Shown here piece by piece: positions 37,249 to 45,846 of a stretch of DNA of 64,000 nt. Numbering within the stretch: the first letter of the stretch is position 1; every line of letters begins with the position of its first letter. This stretch comes from an uncultured Clostridiaceae bacterium (GTDB lineage: Bacteria; Bacillota; Clostridia; Clostridiales; Clostridiaceae), in assembly GCA_946405135.1 (NCBI GenBank), contig CAMJGD010000006.1, positions 62,001-126,000 on the forward strand, read 5' to 3'. Below the pieces are notes generated by a model that did no database searches, had not been told where the DNA came from, and saw only the letters and a program-made list of their open reading frames with translations. The translations under genes were made by a program, and so were the position numbers.

Positions 37249-38013
37249 CTATTTATTGCTACAAAGTAAAAATAATGGTTCTTTCCTTAATTTTTCAATT
37301 GTGTACTCCATCATGTTTTTAGCATTTATAAGTCTAGCAACAGAATTTCCTATAGGTAAAGTACGCATTATACCTTTTTCATAAAACATAGGCTCCAATT
37401 TATTGAAATTTGTAGGAGGTTTATCCCAATTATGCAGCCTATTTTTTACTTTTATTTTCTCACCATTATAACCCTCAATTATAATTTCTGTATATTCCTT
37501 TTGAAGGTGATAAGGTACTTGTGCCATTTCCTCACAACTATGTATAGAAGTATTACTCTCTTGATCTACCCCCAATAACAAAATAAAGCCATTTAATTTG
37601 GCTATATTAAAGTAAGGGCTATTTTCATCGCAAGGAGATTTAGTATTTTCATGACCTTTGGTAATTACATATTTATTATATCCTAAAGCCGCTACAGAAT
37701 GAGTGGGATGGCAGGAACGTACAGAATTTTGCATTTTTCTTACTGTCTCTGGTATTATACCTGTCCAGCAAGGAGTTTTTTCTACATGAAATACTGGAGG
37801 ATTACAGGGTGAATCTTCCCTTTTACCAGTTAAGGAAGGCACCACAAGTGTGCCTTCCTCTTCCAAGCAAGTATTTAAAGCATCTATTACCGTATATTGG
37901 CCGCCTTTAACCCAGCCCAAGCTTTTAAGCGAACTGTGAATAAGCAATATATCTCCTTTTTTTATCCCTAATTGCTTAAATCCTTCAATAAGATCTTCTT
38001 TACTCAATATCAT
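37249..38013 (-). CDS. AAC(3)-family N-acetyltransferase
   Basis: A 254-residue acetyl-CoA-dependent enzyme of the Antibiotic_NAT family. GDILLIHSSLKSLGWVKGG binds CoA, LVVPSLTGKRED follows, and SCHPTHSVAALG is the hallmark HPTHS motif. LLLGVDQESNTSIHSCEEMA and the late RMLNA-like VARLINAKNM complete the fold. Family members include aminoglycoside 3-N-acetyltransferases, but many such as YokD have other roles. It sits in an amino-sugar uptake operon next to nanE, so acetylation of a sugar amine is at least as likely as drug resistance. Confidence 0.82.
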   Translation of the reverse strand: MILSKEDLIEGFKQLGIKKGDILLIHSSLKSLGWVKGGQYTVIDALNTCLEEEGTLVVPSLTGKREDSPCNPPVFHVEKTPCWTGIIPETVRKMQNSVRSCHPTHSVAALGYNKYVITKGHENTKSPCDENSPYFNIAKLNGFILLLGVDQESNTSIHSCEEMAQVPYHLQKEYTEIIIEGYNGEKIKVKNRLHNWDKPPTNFNKLEPMFYEKGIMRTLPIGNSVARLINAKNMMEYTIEKLRKEPLFLLCSNK

Positions 38014-38031
38014 AATACCGCCTCTAATAAT

Positions 38032-38736
38032 CTAACTGCATTTTATACTTATCTCATTATCTTCTATAGCTTCCACAAAGTGTTTAGTAATAAGTTGAGG
38101 CCTTGTTATGGCTCCTCCTACTACCACACTATAAGCTCCGCATTTTAAACATTTAATAAGCTGTTCAGGAGTGGTTACTCTCCCTTCTGCTATTAACGGT
38201 ATGTTTATATCCTTGCTTAATTTTTTTATAAGCTCATAATCTGGCTCTAACAATTGAGGACTATAAGGTGTATATCCGGATAAAGTGGTAGAAACTATGT
38301 CCACTCCTAACTTATAAGCCTGTATCCCTTCTTCATATGTTGAAATATCCGCCATAGCTAGCTTGCCAGATTTCTTTATTTCTCTTATAATATCTTCAAG
38401 TTTTTCGTTCTTTGGTCTTTTTCTTAAGGTAGCATCAAATGCTATTATATCCGCTGAAGAATCTAATAATTCTTTTGTTTCTTTAAGGGTTGGAGTAATG
38501 TATATTTCCGAATCTTCATATACTTCTTTTATTATACCTATTATAGGTAAATCTACATTTTTTCTTATTTCATTTATATCCTCTACAGTATTCGCTCTTA
38601 TTCCTACTGCTCCACCCATTTTAGCCGCAACTGCCATTTTTGACATTATAATAGGACTGTGAAGTGGCTCATCCTCTAATGCCTGACAGGATACTATTAA
38701 TCCTTTTTTTATTTGTACTAAAACCTCTTTTTCCAT
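38032..38736 (-). CDS. nanE: N-acetylmannosamine-6-phosphate 2-epimerase
   Basis: A 234-residue TIM barrel converting ManNAc-6-P to GlcNAc-6-P. KKGLIVSCQALEDEPLHSP opens the barrel, then AVGIRANTVEDI, IIGIIKEVY, DIIAFDATLRKRP, ADISTYEEGI and the phosphate-binding LIAEGRVTTPEQ and VVVGGAITRP. I start it at ATG 38736, nine bases after AAAGGA. No nanA or nanK lies nearby, so the ManNAc-6-P source must be a sugar other than typical sialic-acid catabolism, or the partner genes are elsewhere. Confidence 0.92.
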   Translation of the reverse strand: MEKEVLVQIKKGLIVSCQALEDEPLHSPIIMSKMAVAAKMGGAVGIRANTVEDINEIRKNVDLPIIGIIKEVYEDSEIYITPTLKETKELLDSSADIIAFDATLRKRPKNEKLEDIIREIKKSGKLAMADISTYEEGIQAYKLGVDIVSTTLSGYTPYSPQLLEPDYELIKKLSKDINIPLIAEGRVTTPEQLIKCLKCGAYSVVVGGAITRPQLITKHFVEAIEDNEISIKCS

Positions 38737-38765
38737 GTCAATCATTCCTTTTTACAGAGTTTTGA

Positions 38766-39782
38766 TTATAGTAAATGCGATTTGAAAACTTCATTTATAA
38801 AATTATTTGCCATGATATACTGTCCTTCTGCATTAGGATGAAGGTCATCTGGCATATGTTGTATATATTGGGGTCCAAACAACTTTAGACCATCTGTATA
38901 AAATATGTTTTTATCCCCATATTCTCTAAATATATGAACACACTCTAAAACAACTTCTCTCATCTCTTTAAGATTATATCCGCTGCCTCCTTTTATATCA
39001 TCATATAAAGGAGTATATATAGGTGAACATAATACTATAGGGGTATCTGGTTTCTTATCTCTTATGATATTAATTAATCCTAAAATTGCAGGTTTAAATG
39101 TTCTTGTATTTAAATCTCCATCCACTAGATTAATGCCAACTTTCAATGTTATATAATCTGCTGGAATTTCCCTTATGACAAATCCTATCATAGGATCACA
39201 CTTACACTCAGAGTGAAAACCTAGATTTGTAAGATGAAGATCTAGTCTTTGAGCCACCATAGCTGCCCAGGTTTTAGATGGTGATTCACCTTCTAAAGAA
39301 TGACTTATGGAACTCCCATAATGTATCCATCTTTTTTGATTTGATTGAACTTTATATATATTACAATCTTCATCAACCATCAAATTGCACAATTTAAATT
39401 CTCTACGCTGATCTAACCATATATCTATTTTTTTTAGTCCTTCAGGCAAATCTAAAAACTCTATGCACCCTTTGTGATGAGATGCTGTAATTCCTTTATA
39501 AAAGCTATTATCAATAAAAAGATCAAGCATTAAATCTTCTTCGTCATTTATAACATTAATAATTATATTCTTGCTGTCTGTATTAAAACTTAGCCTGACT
39601 CCTGACGCCTGTTTAGCCTTTAGCTCATTTAATACAGGAAAAAAATCTATATGTGAACAATCTATTCTAAAAGGCATACTATAGCCTTTTCCTTTGTAAA
39701 CAGATACTGCTCCTTCAAAAGAAAATACATTATCTTCATATGAATATTTTTTCATATGGGAGAGCATATAATCTTTATCCAT
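38766..39782 (-). CDS. SGNH/GDSL-type esterase with N-terminal jelly-roll domain
   Basis: About 338 residues. An N-terminal beta domain (about 1-145) resembles the carbohydrate-esterase accessory fold. A C-terminal SGNH hydrolase (about 150-335) has WIHYGSSISHSLEG with the Ser nucleophile, a Gly/Asn block (TLKVGINLVDGD) and the Asp-His pair in MPDDLHPNAEGQYIM. It has no signal peptide, so it should act in the cytosol, perhaps removing an acyl group from an imported sugar. I start it at ATG 39782. A GTG four codons earlier is possible but has no better site. Confidence 0.82.
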   Translation of the reverse strand: MDKDYMLSHMKKYSYEDNVFSFEGAVSVYKGKGYSMPFRIDCSHIDFFPVLNELKAKQASGVRLSFNTDSKNIIINVINDEEDLMLDLFIDNSFYKGITASHHKGCIEFLDLPEGLKKIDIWLDQRREFKLCNLMVDEDCNIYKVQSNQKRWIHYGSSISHSLEGESPSKTWAAMVAQRLDLHLTNLGFHSECKCDPMIGFVIREIPADYITLKVGINLVDGDLNTRTFKPAILGLINIIRDKKPDTPIVLCSPIYTPLYDDIKGGSGYNLKEMREVVLECVHIFREYGDKNIFYTDGLKLFGPQYIQHMPDDLHPNAEGQYIMANNFINEVFKSHLL

Positions 39783-39799
39783 ATTAACACCCACTATCT

Positions 39800-40759
39800 T
39801 TACAAGTCTCTAGATTTATATCCGCCTCTATAGGTTTTAAAGGGTTTAAATCCAAATTGACCATAAAAATCTTTTAATATAGTCCAATCTATGAGAACAT
39901 TATGAGCCCCTCTTCTTTTCAAAAGCTTTAAAGAGTCGCATAAAATTCTATTACCCACACCCTTACCCCTAAAGCTTTCACTTATGCCTATAGGGCCTAA
40001 ACTACCATAGTTCTCACCATAAATTAAAGTATATTCACTTTCTTTTTCGGCTATAAATATTTTACAAAAACCAACTACTTCATCTTTATGCAGTAGTATC
40101 AGGATATTTCTTAATTCTTCATTTTTTTGAATGTATTGATCCATCTCATATTTCCATCTTCCTGGAAATGTCTTATCGAAGAACTCATCTAATTTTTGCT
40201 TATAATCTATAGTAAACTCAAAAGTTTTAAACTCATTGCTTTCATTTTTCTTAACTTTTAATTCATCAAAATCTATTTTAGAAACATCTGCCATGAGGTC
40301 ATAATGATCTTCATTGTTTACAAAATATCCTCTTTTTCTAAAAAAATCAATTTTTTCCATCTGTGGAGCAGGTATTCCAGAAAAGAAATTATTCATCTCT
40401 CCACCTAAGTATATTTTTCTTATTCCATAATCCTCAAGTTTTTCTTCTGCCATGTTTAAAAGCTTACTTCCATAGCCTCTATTTTGTAATTTACCATCTA
40501 TCAAAAGTGTACTAATCCATGCACAATCTTTGTATTCTTCTAATCCATGTCTATTAACTTTTGTAACTATTATTCCTTTAATTTCATTATCTATTAAAAG
40601 TACATAGGAGCCTTCTTTAAAGGTATCTATATCCTCAAATATTTTCTCTCTAAGCATATTTTCTGTGACTCTAAACTCTTCGCCAAAATTATTTTTCCAA
40701 AGATTTAATATACCCTCAAAATAATCTTCACTAATTTTTTTTATTCCAATAATAATCAC
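39800..40759 (-). CDS. Protein with two GNAT acetyltransferase domains
   Basis: A 319-residue protein. The first GNAT domain (about 5-160) has the acetyl-CoA loop LLIDGKLQNRGYGSKLLNMAEEKL. The second (about 185-315) has GPIGISESFRGKGVGNRILCDSL. Tandem GNAT proteins often modify small amines or sugars. It starts at GTG 40759, in a GGCGGTG context without a clear separate ribosome-binding site, so the start is uncertain. It lies in the amino-sugar run between the hydrolase and esterase genes. With AAC(3) it gives the run two unrelated acetyltransferases. Confidence 0.8.
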   Translation of the reverse strand: MIIIGIKKISEDYFEGILNLWKNNFGEEFRVTENMLREKIFEDIDTFKEGSYVLLIDNEIKGIIVTKVNRHGLEEYKDCAWISTLLIDGKLQNRGYGSKLLNMAEEKLEDYGIRKIYLGGEMNNFFSGIPAPQMEKIDFFRKRGYFVNNEDHYDLMADVSKIDFDELKVKKNESNEFKTFEFTIDYKQKLDEFFDKTFPGRWKYEMDQYIQKNEELRNILILLHKDEVVGFCKIFIAEKESEYTLIYGENYGSLGPIGISESFRGKGVGNRILCDSLKLLKRRGAHNVLIDWTILKDFYGQFGFKPFKTYRGGYKSRDL

Positions 40760-40784
40760 CGCCTAGCTGAATATGTGATGTACA

Positions 40785-40825
40785 AATAGTGGTGGTAAGA
40801 CTATTTTCACCCTCCACCAACTATT
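40785..40825 (-). repeat. Hairpin between the hydrolase and GNAT genes
   Basis: AATAGTGGTGG (40785-40795) pairs with CCACCAACTATT (40814-40825) with one bulge. No T-run follows, so it is more likely a processing or stability element within the operon than a full terminator. Confidence 0.5.
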
Positions 40826-40840
40826 GCATCATACTTAATA

Positions 40841-42070
40841 TTATTTTTGTCCTGCCTTACAAGCATCCCACCAGTTATATCCATCTATATAACATAAATC
40901 AAATATCATACAGCCTTTAGATTTTTCAAAGCACATTTCAACTGCTCTTTTAAAAGCATCTTCATTATTCTCATACTGCTTTACGAATAGACTCCCTATG
41001 TATGGTACTGCATCTCCTACAACTTTGTTTACAATATCTCCAGATCCTTCTACGCTGTACCAATAAGCCGGTTTGCCATTTTTTAAAGCTTCTTCTATAG
41101 TTACATCTTCATAGTAGAATCCTGACAAGAGCTTATCTATATATTGAGCATATCCTGTATTGGCATACTCTTCTTTGTCCACCCATGGGTACTCCTCAGC
41201 CTTATAACCTTCTCTTGCCCAATTTGCTCCTACAAGATAGTAAATAGGATACCAAGAGCCAGTATAATCAAGAAACTCTACATTTTTGCCACTTGTCTTT
41301 ATTGCATCTTTTACTTGAAGTATAAAAGATTTTATATAAGATGCTCTGAAAGTAACCCATTTACCAAATAATGCACCATATTCAGCCTGTATCTCTCCAT
41401 TTTTATTTACAAGCTTATATACATCTTCAGGCCACTTCTCCACAGTTTTTCCTAAAAATTCTTCAAATTTTTCTCTAGTATAATCACTAAAATCTGAACC
41501 TAACCCAACAAATCTGACTCTATCAAGCACAATTCCGTCTAAGTCATACTTTTCCACCAGTTCTTTAACTATGTTTGTTTCATAGTCTCTTACTTCTTTT
41601 TTTATAGGATTTACAAAAACTTCAGAAAAGTCGTCAATAGAACCTATAGTTTTTATGCCTTTTAGATCTGAAATAGGCCTTATGGCTGGCTTACCATCAT
41701 CACCTATGCCCTGCATGTATGACTGCCAAGAAGGATTCTTAAAGCCTGGAGAAAGTTCATGTTTCTCCTTTACCCTGCCTTCTGCAAATACATCTACTGC
41801 TGCATGTAATTTTAAGCCTTTGCTATGAGCTATTTTTATATATTTTTCAAGATAATCTATATTTTGAAAATCTTTATCAAAGATACTATAGTGAGGAACT
41901 ACATTACTATGATAAATTCCAAAACCTGTTGTATCTTTAACTGCTAATATGATAGAACCTATACCTGCTTCAACACATTTATCCATCATCTTTTCAAAAT
42001 ATTTTTCATCTAATATTCTCTTCTTATTTGCTTCTATTTCAACCCATACGTAATAATCTCTATTTAACAT
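40841..42070 (-). CDS. Cytosolic GHL10/DUF187-like glycoside hydrolase
   Basis: A 409-residue TIM-barrel protein without signal peptide. It starts YYVWVEIEANKKRI, has YDLDGIVLDRVRF at about 195 and FDLCYIDGYNWWDACK at the end, the general layout of the DUF187/GHL10 group. The secreted protein at 50760 has the same KYDIAGLQVDYVRY block, so the two may work on the same polymer inside and outside the cell. I start it at ATG 42070 after AAGGTGG; the GTG at 42082 is inside that site. The catalytic acids are not certain. Confidence 0.75.
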   Translation of the reverse strand: MLNRDYYVWVEIEANKKRILDEKYFEKMMDKCVEAGIGSIILAVKDTTGFGIYHSNVVPHYSIFDKDFQNIDYLEKYIKIAHSKGLKLHAAVDVFAEGRVKEKHELSPGFKNPSWQSYMQGIGDDGKPAIRPISDLKGIKTIGSIDDFSEVFVNPIKKEVRDYETNIVKELVEKYDLDGIVLDRVRFVGLGSDFSDYTREKFEEFLGKTVEKWPEDVYKLVNKNGEIQAEYGALFGKWVTFRASYIKSFILQVKDAIKTSGKNVEFLDYTGSWYPIYYLVGANWAREGYKAEEYPWVDKEEYANTGYAQYIDKLLSGFYYEDVTIEEALKNGKPAYWYSVEGSGDIVNKVVGDAVPYIGSLFVKQYENNEDAFKRAVEMCFEKSKGCMIFDLCYIDGYNWWDACKAGQK

Positions 42071-42083
42071 TTCAATTACCACC

Positions 42084-42953
42084 TTAACCTTTTACTGCTC
42101 CGGCCATAGTATTTATGAAATATTTCTGGAATGCCACAAATATTATAAGTACTGGAATTATAGATATTACAGTTCCTGCTGCTATATATCCAAATTTATA
42201 GTTAAACTGTCCATTTAAGTATTGTAATGCTGTAGCTATAGGATATTTCTTTGGATCCTGTAATATTATTATTGGCCATAGGAATGAATTCCAGCTTCCT
42301 ATAAAGTCAAATATAACAAGTGTAGACACTGCTGGCATTATTTCTGGGAGCATTATCTTATACCATATCTTCATTTCTGAAGCTCCATCTATTTTGGCTG
42401 CTTCTATAATTTCCTTAGGTATTGCCATATAAGCTTGTCGCATAAGTATTATACTAAACACTTTTACAGAACCCGGTAATATTACTCCCATAAAAGTATT
42501 CATTAAGTGTAAATTCTTAACTGTAAGATAATTTACAACAAGTCCTGCAGCGGCTGGAAGTATCATGGTACTTATCAATGCTACATTTACTACCTTCTTG
42601 CCGTAAAAGTCCATACAAGCAAGAGGATATCCACATAAGGAAGATAAAATTATATCTATTAAAATAGAACCTACAGTTATAACTACTGTATTAAAAAAGT
42701 ATTGCCATAAATTCATAAACTGTGCTACACCAGTATAGTTTTTTATGGTAGGATTTTTAAAGAAAAAATGCATATCATATATATTTTGACCTGACTTAAA
42801 AGATGTACTTACAAGCCACAAAAATGGTCCTGCAGTGAAAAAAGCAATTATAATAAGGAGTATGTAAGTAAGCGTAGCGGATCTTATTTTTTTTGCTTTT
42901 TTTCTTTTCTTCAAATCCACAGATGTCTGTGAACTTCTTACCTCATTAACCAT
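42084..42953 (-). CDS. Carbohydrate ABC transporter permease (MalG-like)
   Basis: A 289-residue inner-membrane subunit with six helices. The EAA loop is IIEAAKIDGASEMKIWYKIMLPEIMP, read at about 190-215, where it docks on the ATPase. The tail MAGAVKG is typical for the MalG/UgpE branch. Its start overlaps the MalF-like stop by 8 bp. The ATPase (MsmX/MalK type) is not in the operon and must be shared from elsewhere. Confidence 0.93.
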   Translation of the reverse strand: MVNEVRSSQTSVDLKKRKKAKKIRSATLTYILLIIIAFFTAGPFLWLVSTSFKSGQNIYDMHFFFKNPTIKNYTGVAQFMNLWQYFFNTVVITVGSILIDIILSSLCGYPLACMDFYGKKVVNVALISTMILPAAAGLVVNYLTVKNLHLMNTFMGVILPGSVKVFSIILMRQAYMAIPKEIIEAAKIDGASEMKIWYKIMLPEIMPAVSTLVIFDFIGSWNSFLWPIIILQDPKKYPIATALQYLNGQFNYKFGYIAAGTVISIIPVLIIFVAFQKYFINTMAGAVKG

Positions 42954-43848
42954 AGTAACTCATACCTCCTTTTTTACCATATACAAATACCACTGTACTT
43001 AATGCTGTAGTAACAATAGAAACTAATAACCCTATTGCTGCTGAATATCCAAAGCTAAAATCAGTAAATGCTTTTTGGAATGAATATAAGTTAGTTACAA
43101 GGGTTGCATTGTTTGGTCCGCCATTTGTTAATACGTAAACCACATCGAATACTCCAACGGCAGAAAGTATGGACATTAATGTACATAGCCAAACATATGG
43201 TTTCAATAGAGGTATTTTTACCTTAAATAAGGTTTGAACTTTATTTGCTCCGTCTATCATAGCGGCTTCTTCCATATCTTTGGGAACTGATTGTAATCCT
43301 GCAAGGTATATCATCATAAAATAACCAAGTCCTTGCCACATAGTTATAAACATAAGTGAAAATAAGGCCAAATTAGGGCTTGCAAGCCACATTATAGGAT
43401 CTTTAATAAATCCTATATTCATAAGAAGTGTATTTAAAACTCCGTCTGGACTGAATATCCATCCCCAAGTAATTGAAACAGCTACCATGGAAGTGACTAC
43501 AGGTATATAAAATAGAGCTCTAAAGAATTTCATACCTGGGAGCTCTTTATTAACAAGTATTGCAAGTAATATAGCTAAAATTTGAATAGGTGGAACAACA
43601 AGTACGAAAGTTATAGAGTTCTTAACTGCAATCCAGAATTCTTTGTCATGAATTGCCCTTGAGAAGTTTGCCCATCCAACAAACTTAGTTTTACCCACAA
43701 TTGAGTAATCGAAAAATGCTAGGGGGAAACTATATATTATTGGATAAAATACAAATACAATTAATAGTATGAGTGCTGGAGCCATAAAAGCATATGCAAT
43801 TAATGTATCTCTTAACTTCTTCTTATTACTCTTGCTTTTGCTCTTCAT
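42946..43848 (-). CDS. Carbohydrate ABC transporter permease (MalF-like)
   Basis: A 300-residue subunit with six helices. It has YAFMAPALILLIVFVFYPI at the N-terminus and the EAA loop DMEEAAMIDGANKVQTLFKVK at about 210-230, plus the YVLTNGGPNNATLV block typical of this branch. It lies 66 bp after the binding-protein gene, in which a short hairpin (AAGGTAAAAGCCTTGCC region) could set the higher expression of the binding protein. Confidence 0.93.
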   Translation of the reverse strand: MKSKSKSNKKKLRDTLIAYAFMAPALILLIVFVFYPIIYSFPLAFFDYSIVGKTKFVGWANFSRAIHDKEFWIAVKNSITFVLVVPPIQILAILLAILVNKELPGMKFFRALFYIPVVTSMVAVSITWGWIFSPDGVLNTLLMNIGFIKDPIMWLASPNLALFSLMFITMWQGLGYFMMIYLAGLQSVPKDMEEAAMIDGANKVQTLFKVKIPLLKPYVWLCTLMSILSAVGVFDVVYVLTNGGPNNATLVTNLYSFQKAFTDFSFGYSAAIGLLVSIVTTALSTVVFVYGKKGGMSYYG

Positions 43849-43914
43849 ATATCAAAACCCCTTTTAAATTATGTAAGCAAGGTAAAAGCCTTGCCTACAT
43901 AATTCATTTAATTA

Positions 43915-45207
43915 TTATTTTTGAGAAAGTAAATTGTTAACGTCTTTTTCTGCCTGATCAAGAGCAGCTTTTGCATCTTTACCGCCAAGTATTACTGATT
44001 CTGCTGCCTTATTTATAACTGTGAATATATCTCCTTCTTTAGCTAATCCTATAGTTAAATCAGCTGACTTCTCTAGTTCATCTGCAACTATGCTAAGTGC
44101 TTTTCCTTCAACAGTGTCTTTATCTTGTCTAAAGAAAGGATCTTGAGCTGCCTTTGAAGTTGATGGGAATATCTGTACTGTTTTACAGAATGCTAACTGA
44201 TTTTCATCATTAGTTACAAAGTTTGCAAAATCTATAGCTTCTTTATGATGTTTGCTTGCTTCTGGTACAACGATATTCATTATTGGATTTAAAACCTGTC
44301 CTGTTTTTCCAACTATTGGAGTAGTAACTTCTATATTTTTGTAAACATCTGGAGCTTCGTCTTTTATTCTCTTTAAGGTCTGTGCACCGGAGTTTATCAT
44401 AGCAAGTTTCTTAGTTGAGAATTGTTTTAACATTTCATCCCATTTACCCCATCCAGTCTTTGGAAGTGAACCATCTTCAACAGCTTTTTTATACTTATTA
44501 AGTAATTCTACAGCTTCTGGAGTATTAAATGCTGCTTTTGACTTATCTGCATTAACAATGTCTAGTCCATTTAAAAATAACATACGAGTAAAATCTTCAG
44601 GAATATAAATGTACGCTCCTGTCTTATCTTTTACTTGTTTTGCTACAGAAAGCATTTCATCAAAAGTTTTTGGAGGAGTTACTCCAGCCTTATCTAATAA
44701 TTCTTTGTTATACATAAGTATTGATGGAGCTCCATACCATGGGAAAGCATATACTGAATCATTTAATTTTGCGGATTCCCATAGAGTTTTTATATAGATA
44801 CTTTTCTGTTCTTCTGTAGCTTCTTTGTTAAGATCTACTAAAGCGCCTTTTCCTGCAAGAGTAAGTGCCATACCAGTATTTAAGTTAACCACGTCTGGAG
44901 CAGTGTTTCCTGCAACGGAAGTTATTAACTTATTCTGAATCGCATCATAAGGCATGTCAGTCCAGTTAACCTTTACATTTGGATGAGCTCCTTCATATTT
45001 TTTGATTAAATCATTGAAGAAATCTGTAAAAGTTGGCTGTAAAGAGATTGTCCAAAATTCAACAGTAACTTTTTCTTCCTGTTTTTTATTATCTCCTGCA
45101 TTATTAGCATTGTCCTTGTCTTTATTGCCACATCCTGTAAATACGCTTGCTGTAAGCATGGTTGCAAGTATTGCTGCCATGATACCAGCTTTTTTCTTTC
45201 TTATCAT
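43915..45207 (-). CDS. Sugar-binding lipoprotein of ABC importer
   Basis: A 430-residue solute-binding protein of the SBP_bac_1 (family 1) class. The signal ends in the lipobox VFTGC (Cys about 26), followed by an Asn/Asp/Lys-rich linker. The mature part has FWTISLQPTFTDFFNDLIKKY, WPYDAI-like VNWTDMPYDAIQNKL and FPWYGAPSILMYNKELLDKAG. It starts at ATG 45207 after GAGGGGG. It heads the amino-sugar run. Specificity is not evident; N-acetylated oligosaccharides would fit the neighbours. Confidence 0.93.
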   Translation of the reverse strand: MIRKKKAGIMAAILATMLTASVFTGCGNKDKDNANNAGDNKKQEEKVTVEFWTISLQPTFTDFFNDLIKKYEGAHPNVKVNWTDMPYDAIQNKLITSVAGNTAPDVVNLNTGMALTLAGKGALVDLNKEATEEQKSIYIKTLWESAKLNDSVYAFPWYGAPSILMYNKELLDKAGVTPPKTFDEMLSVAKQVKDKTGAYIYIPEDFTRMLFLNGLDIVNADKSKAAFNTPEAVELLNKYKKAVEDGSLPKTGWGKWDEMLKQFSTKKLAMINSGAQTLKRIKDEAPDVYKNIEVTTPIVGKTGQVLNPIMNIVVPEASKHHKEAIDFANFVTNDENQLAFCKTVQIFPSTSKAAQDPFFRQDKDTVEGKALSIVADELEKSADLTIGLAKEGDIFTVINKAAESVILGGKDAKAALDQAEKDVNNLLSQK

Positions 45208-45533
45208 ACGAATCCCCCTCTGATTATTTTTTATTTTTGTTCATATTCTATTATATTCTGCATCTAAAGAAAAATTCCTTCTTATTTTTTCATTTTATAA
45301 AAATTTTTTTCATTTTTTATTATAATAAAATCTGTATTATGAAAATCCTTATAAATACTAGCTTTATCCCTTTTATACAATACAGATCTCTTATAATTTT
45401 GCAATTGTTTTCATTTATATGTAGAAAAGATATTTAAATATTTTAATTTTTCTATCTTTCCCCTTATCTTATGATATGTTAAAATAAAATGCTAAGAAAA
45501 TCATATTCTTTAGAAACAAAAATATAGAATGAT

Positions 45534-45584
45534 GAAAATTTTCTTTCTTGATATTATAATAGTGATTATTTTCTTCTTTGTCAA
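45534..45584 (-). promoter_or_regulatory. Promoter and candidate operator of the sugar-uptake operon
   Basis: On the minus strand TTGACA (45579-45584) and TATTAT (45556-45561) are 17 bp apart. The perfect palindrome GAAAATTTTC (45534-45543) lies just after the expected start and could bind the RpiR regulator encoded at the end of the run. The mRNA leader would be about 340 nt long, AT-rich, with no riboswitch I recognise. The rest of the 639-bp gap (45208-45846) shows a terminator and a TAGTGCTAA direct repeat (45726, 45761) only. Confidence 0.6.
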
Positions 45585-45780
45585 AATTAAATACATTCAT
45601 AATTCTAATTTATAGGCTGATAATCTCAATATTTTCGAGAAAATATACATTTATCTTTATTTTTTAAAGTTTTATAATTAAATCATTCACATATACTACA
45701 CATTCTTTAGTTTTGATCAATTGCATAGTGCTAAAATTTTAAGCTTATCCTAAAACAATATAGTGCTAAGCTATAAAAAA

Positions 45781-45833
45781 TAGGGATATCTGAAAATTAT
45801 ATTTCTTTAAAAAATCTTTTCAGAAAATCCCTA
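45781..45833 (-). terminator. Terminator of the RND/coiled-coil operon
   Basis: TAGGGATATCTGAAAA pairs with TTTTCAGAAAATCCCTA (about 14 pairs, small internal mismatch). On the minus strand the stem is followed by TTTTTTA. Confidence 0.8.
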
Positions 45834-45846
45834 AATATTATTTATC

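Noticed and set aside
37249..38013. Aminoglycoside resistance gene
   Set aside because: The AAC(3) family match is real, but the gene lies in a sugar-uptake operon without mobile elements. Resistance is not supported by context.
45726..45769. Direct repeat TAGTGCTAA as a regulator site
   Set aside because: Two 9-bp copies 35 bp apart lie after a terminator and away from any promoter; chance is likely in this AT-rich gap.
45208..45846. Hidden gene in the 639-bp gap
   Set aside because: Short frames lack ribosome-binding sites and the base composition is that of an AT-rich leader. The promoter, palindrome and terminator explain the visible signals.
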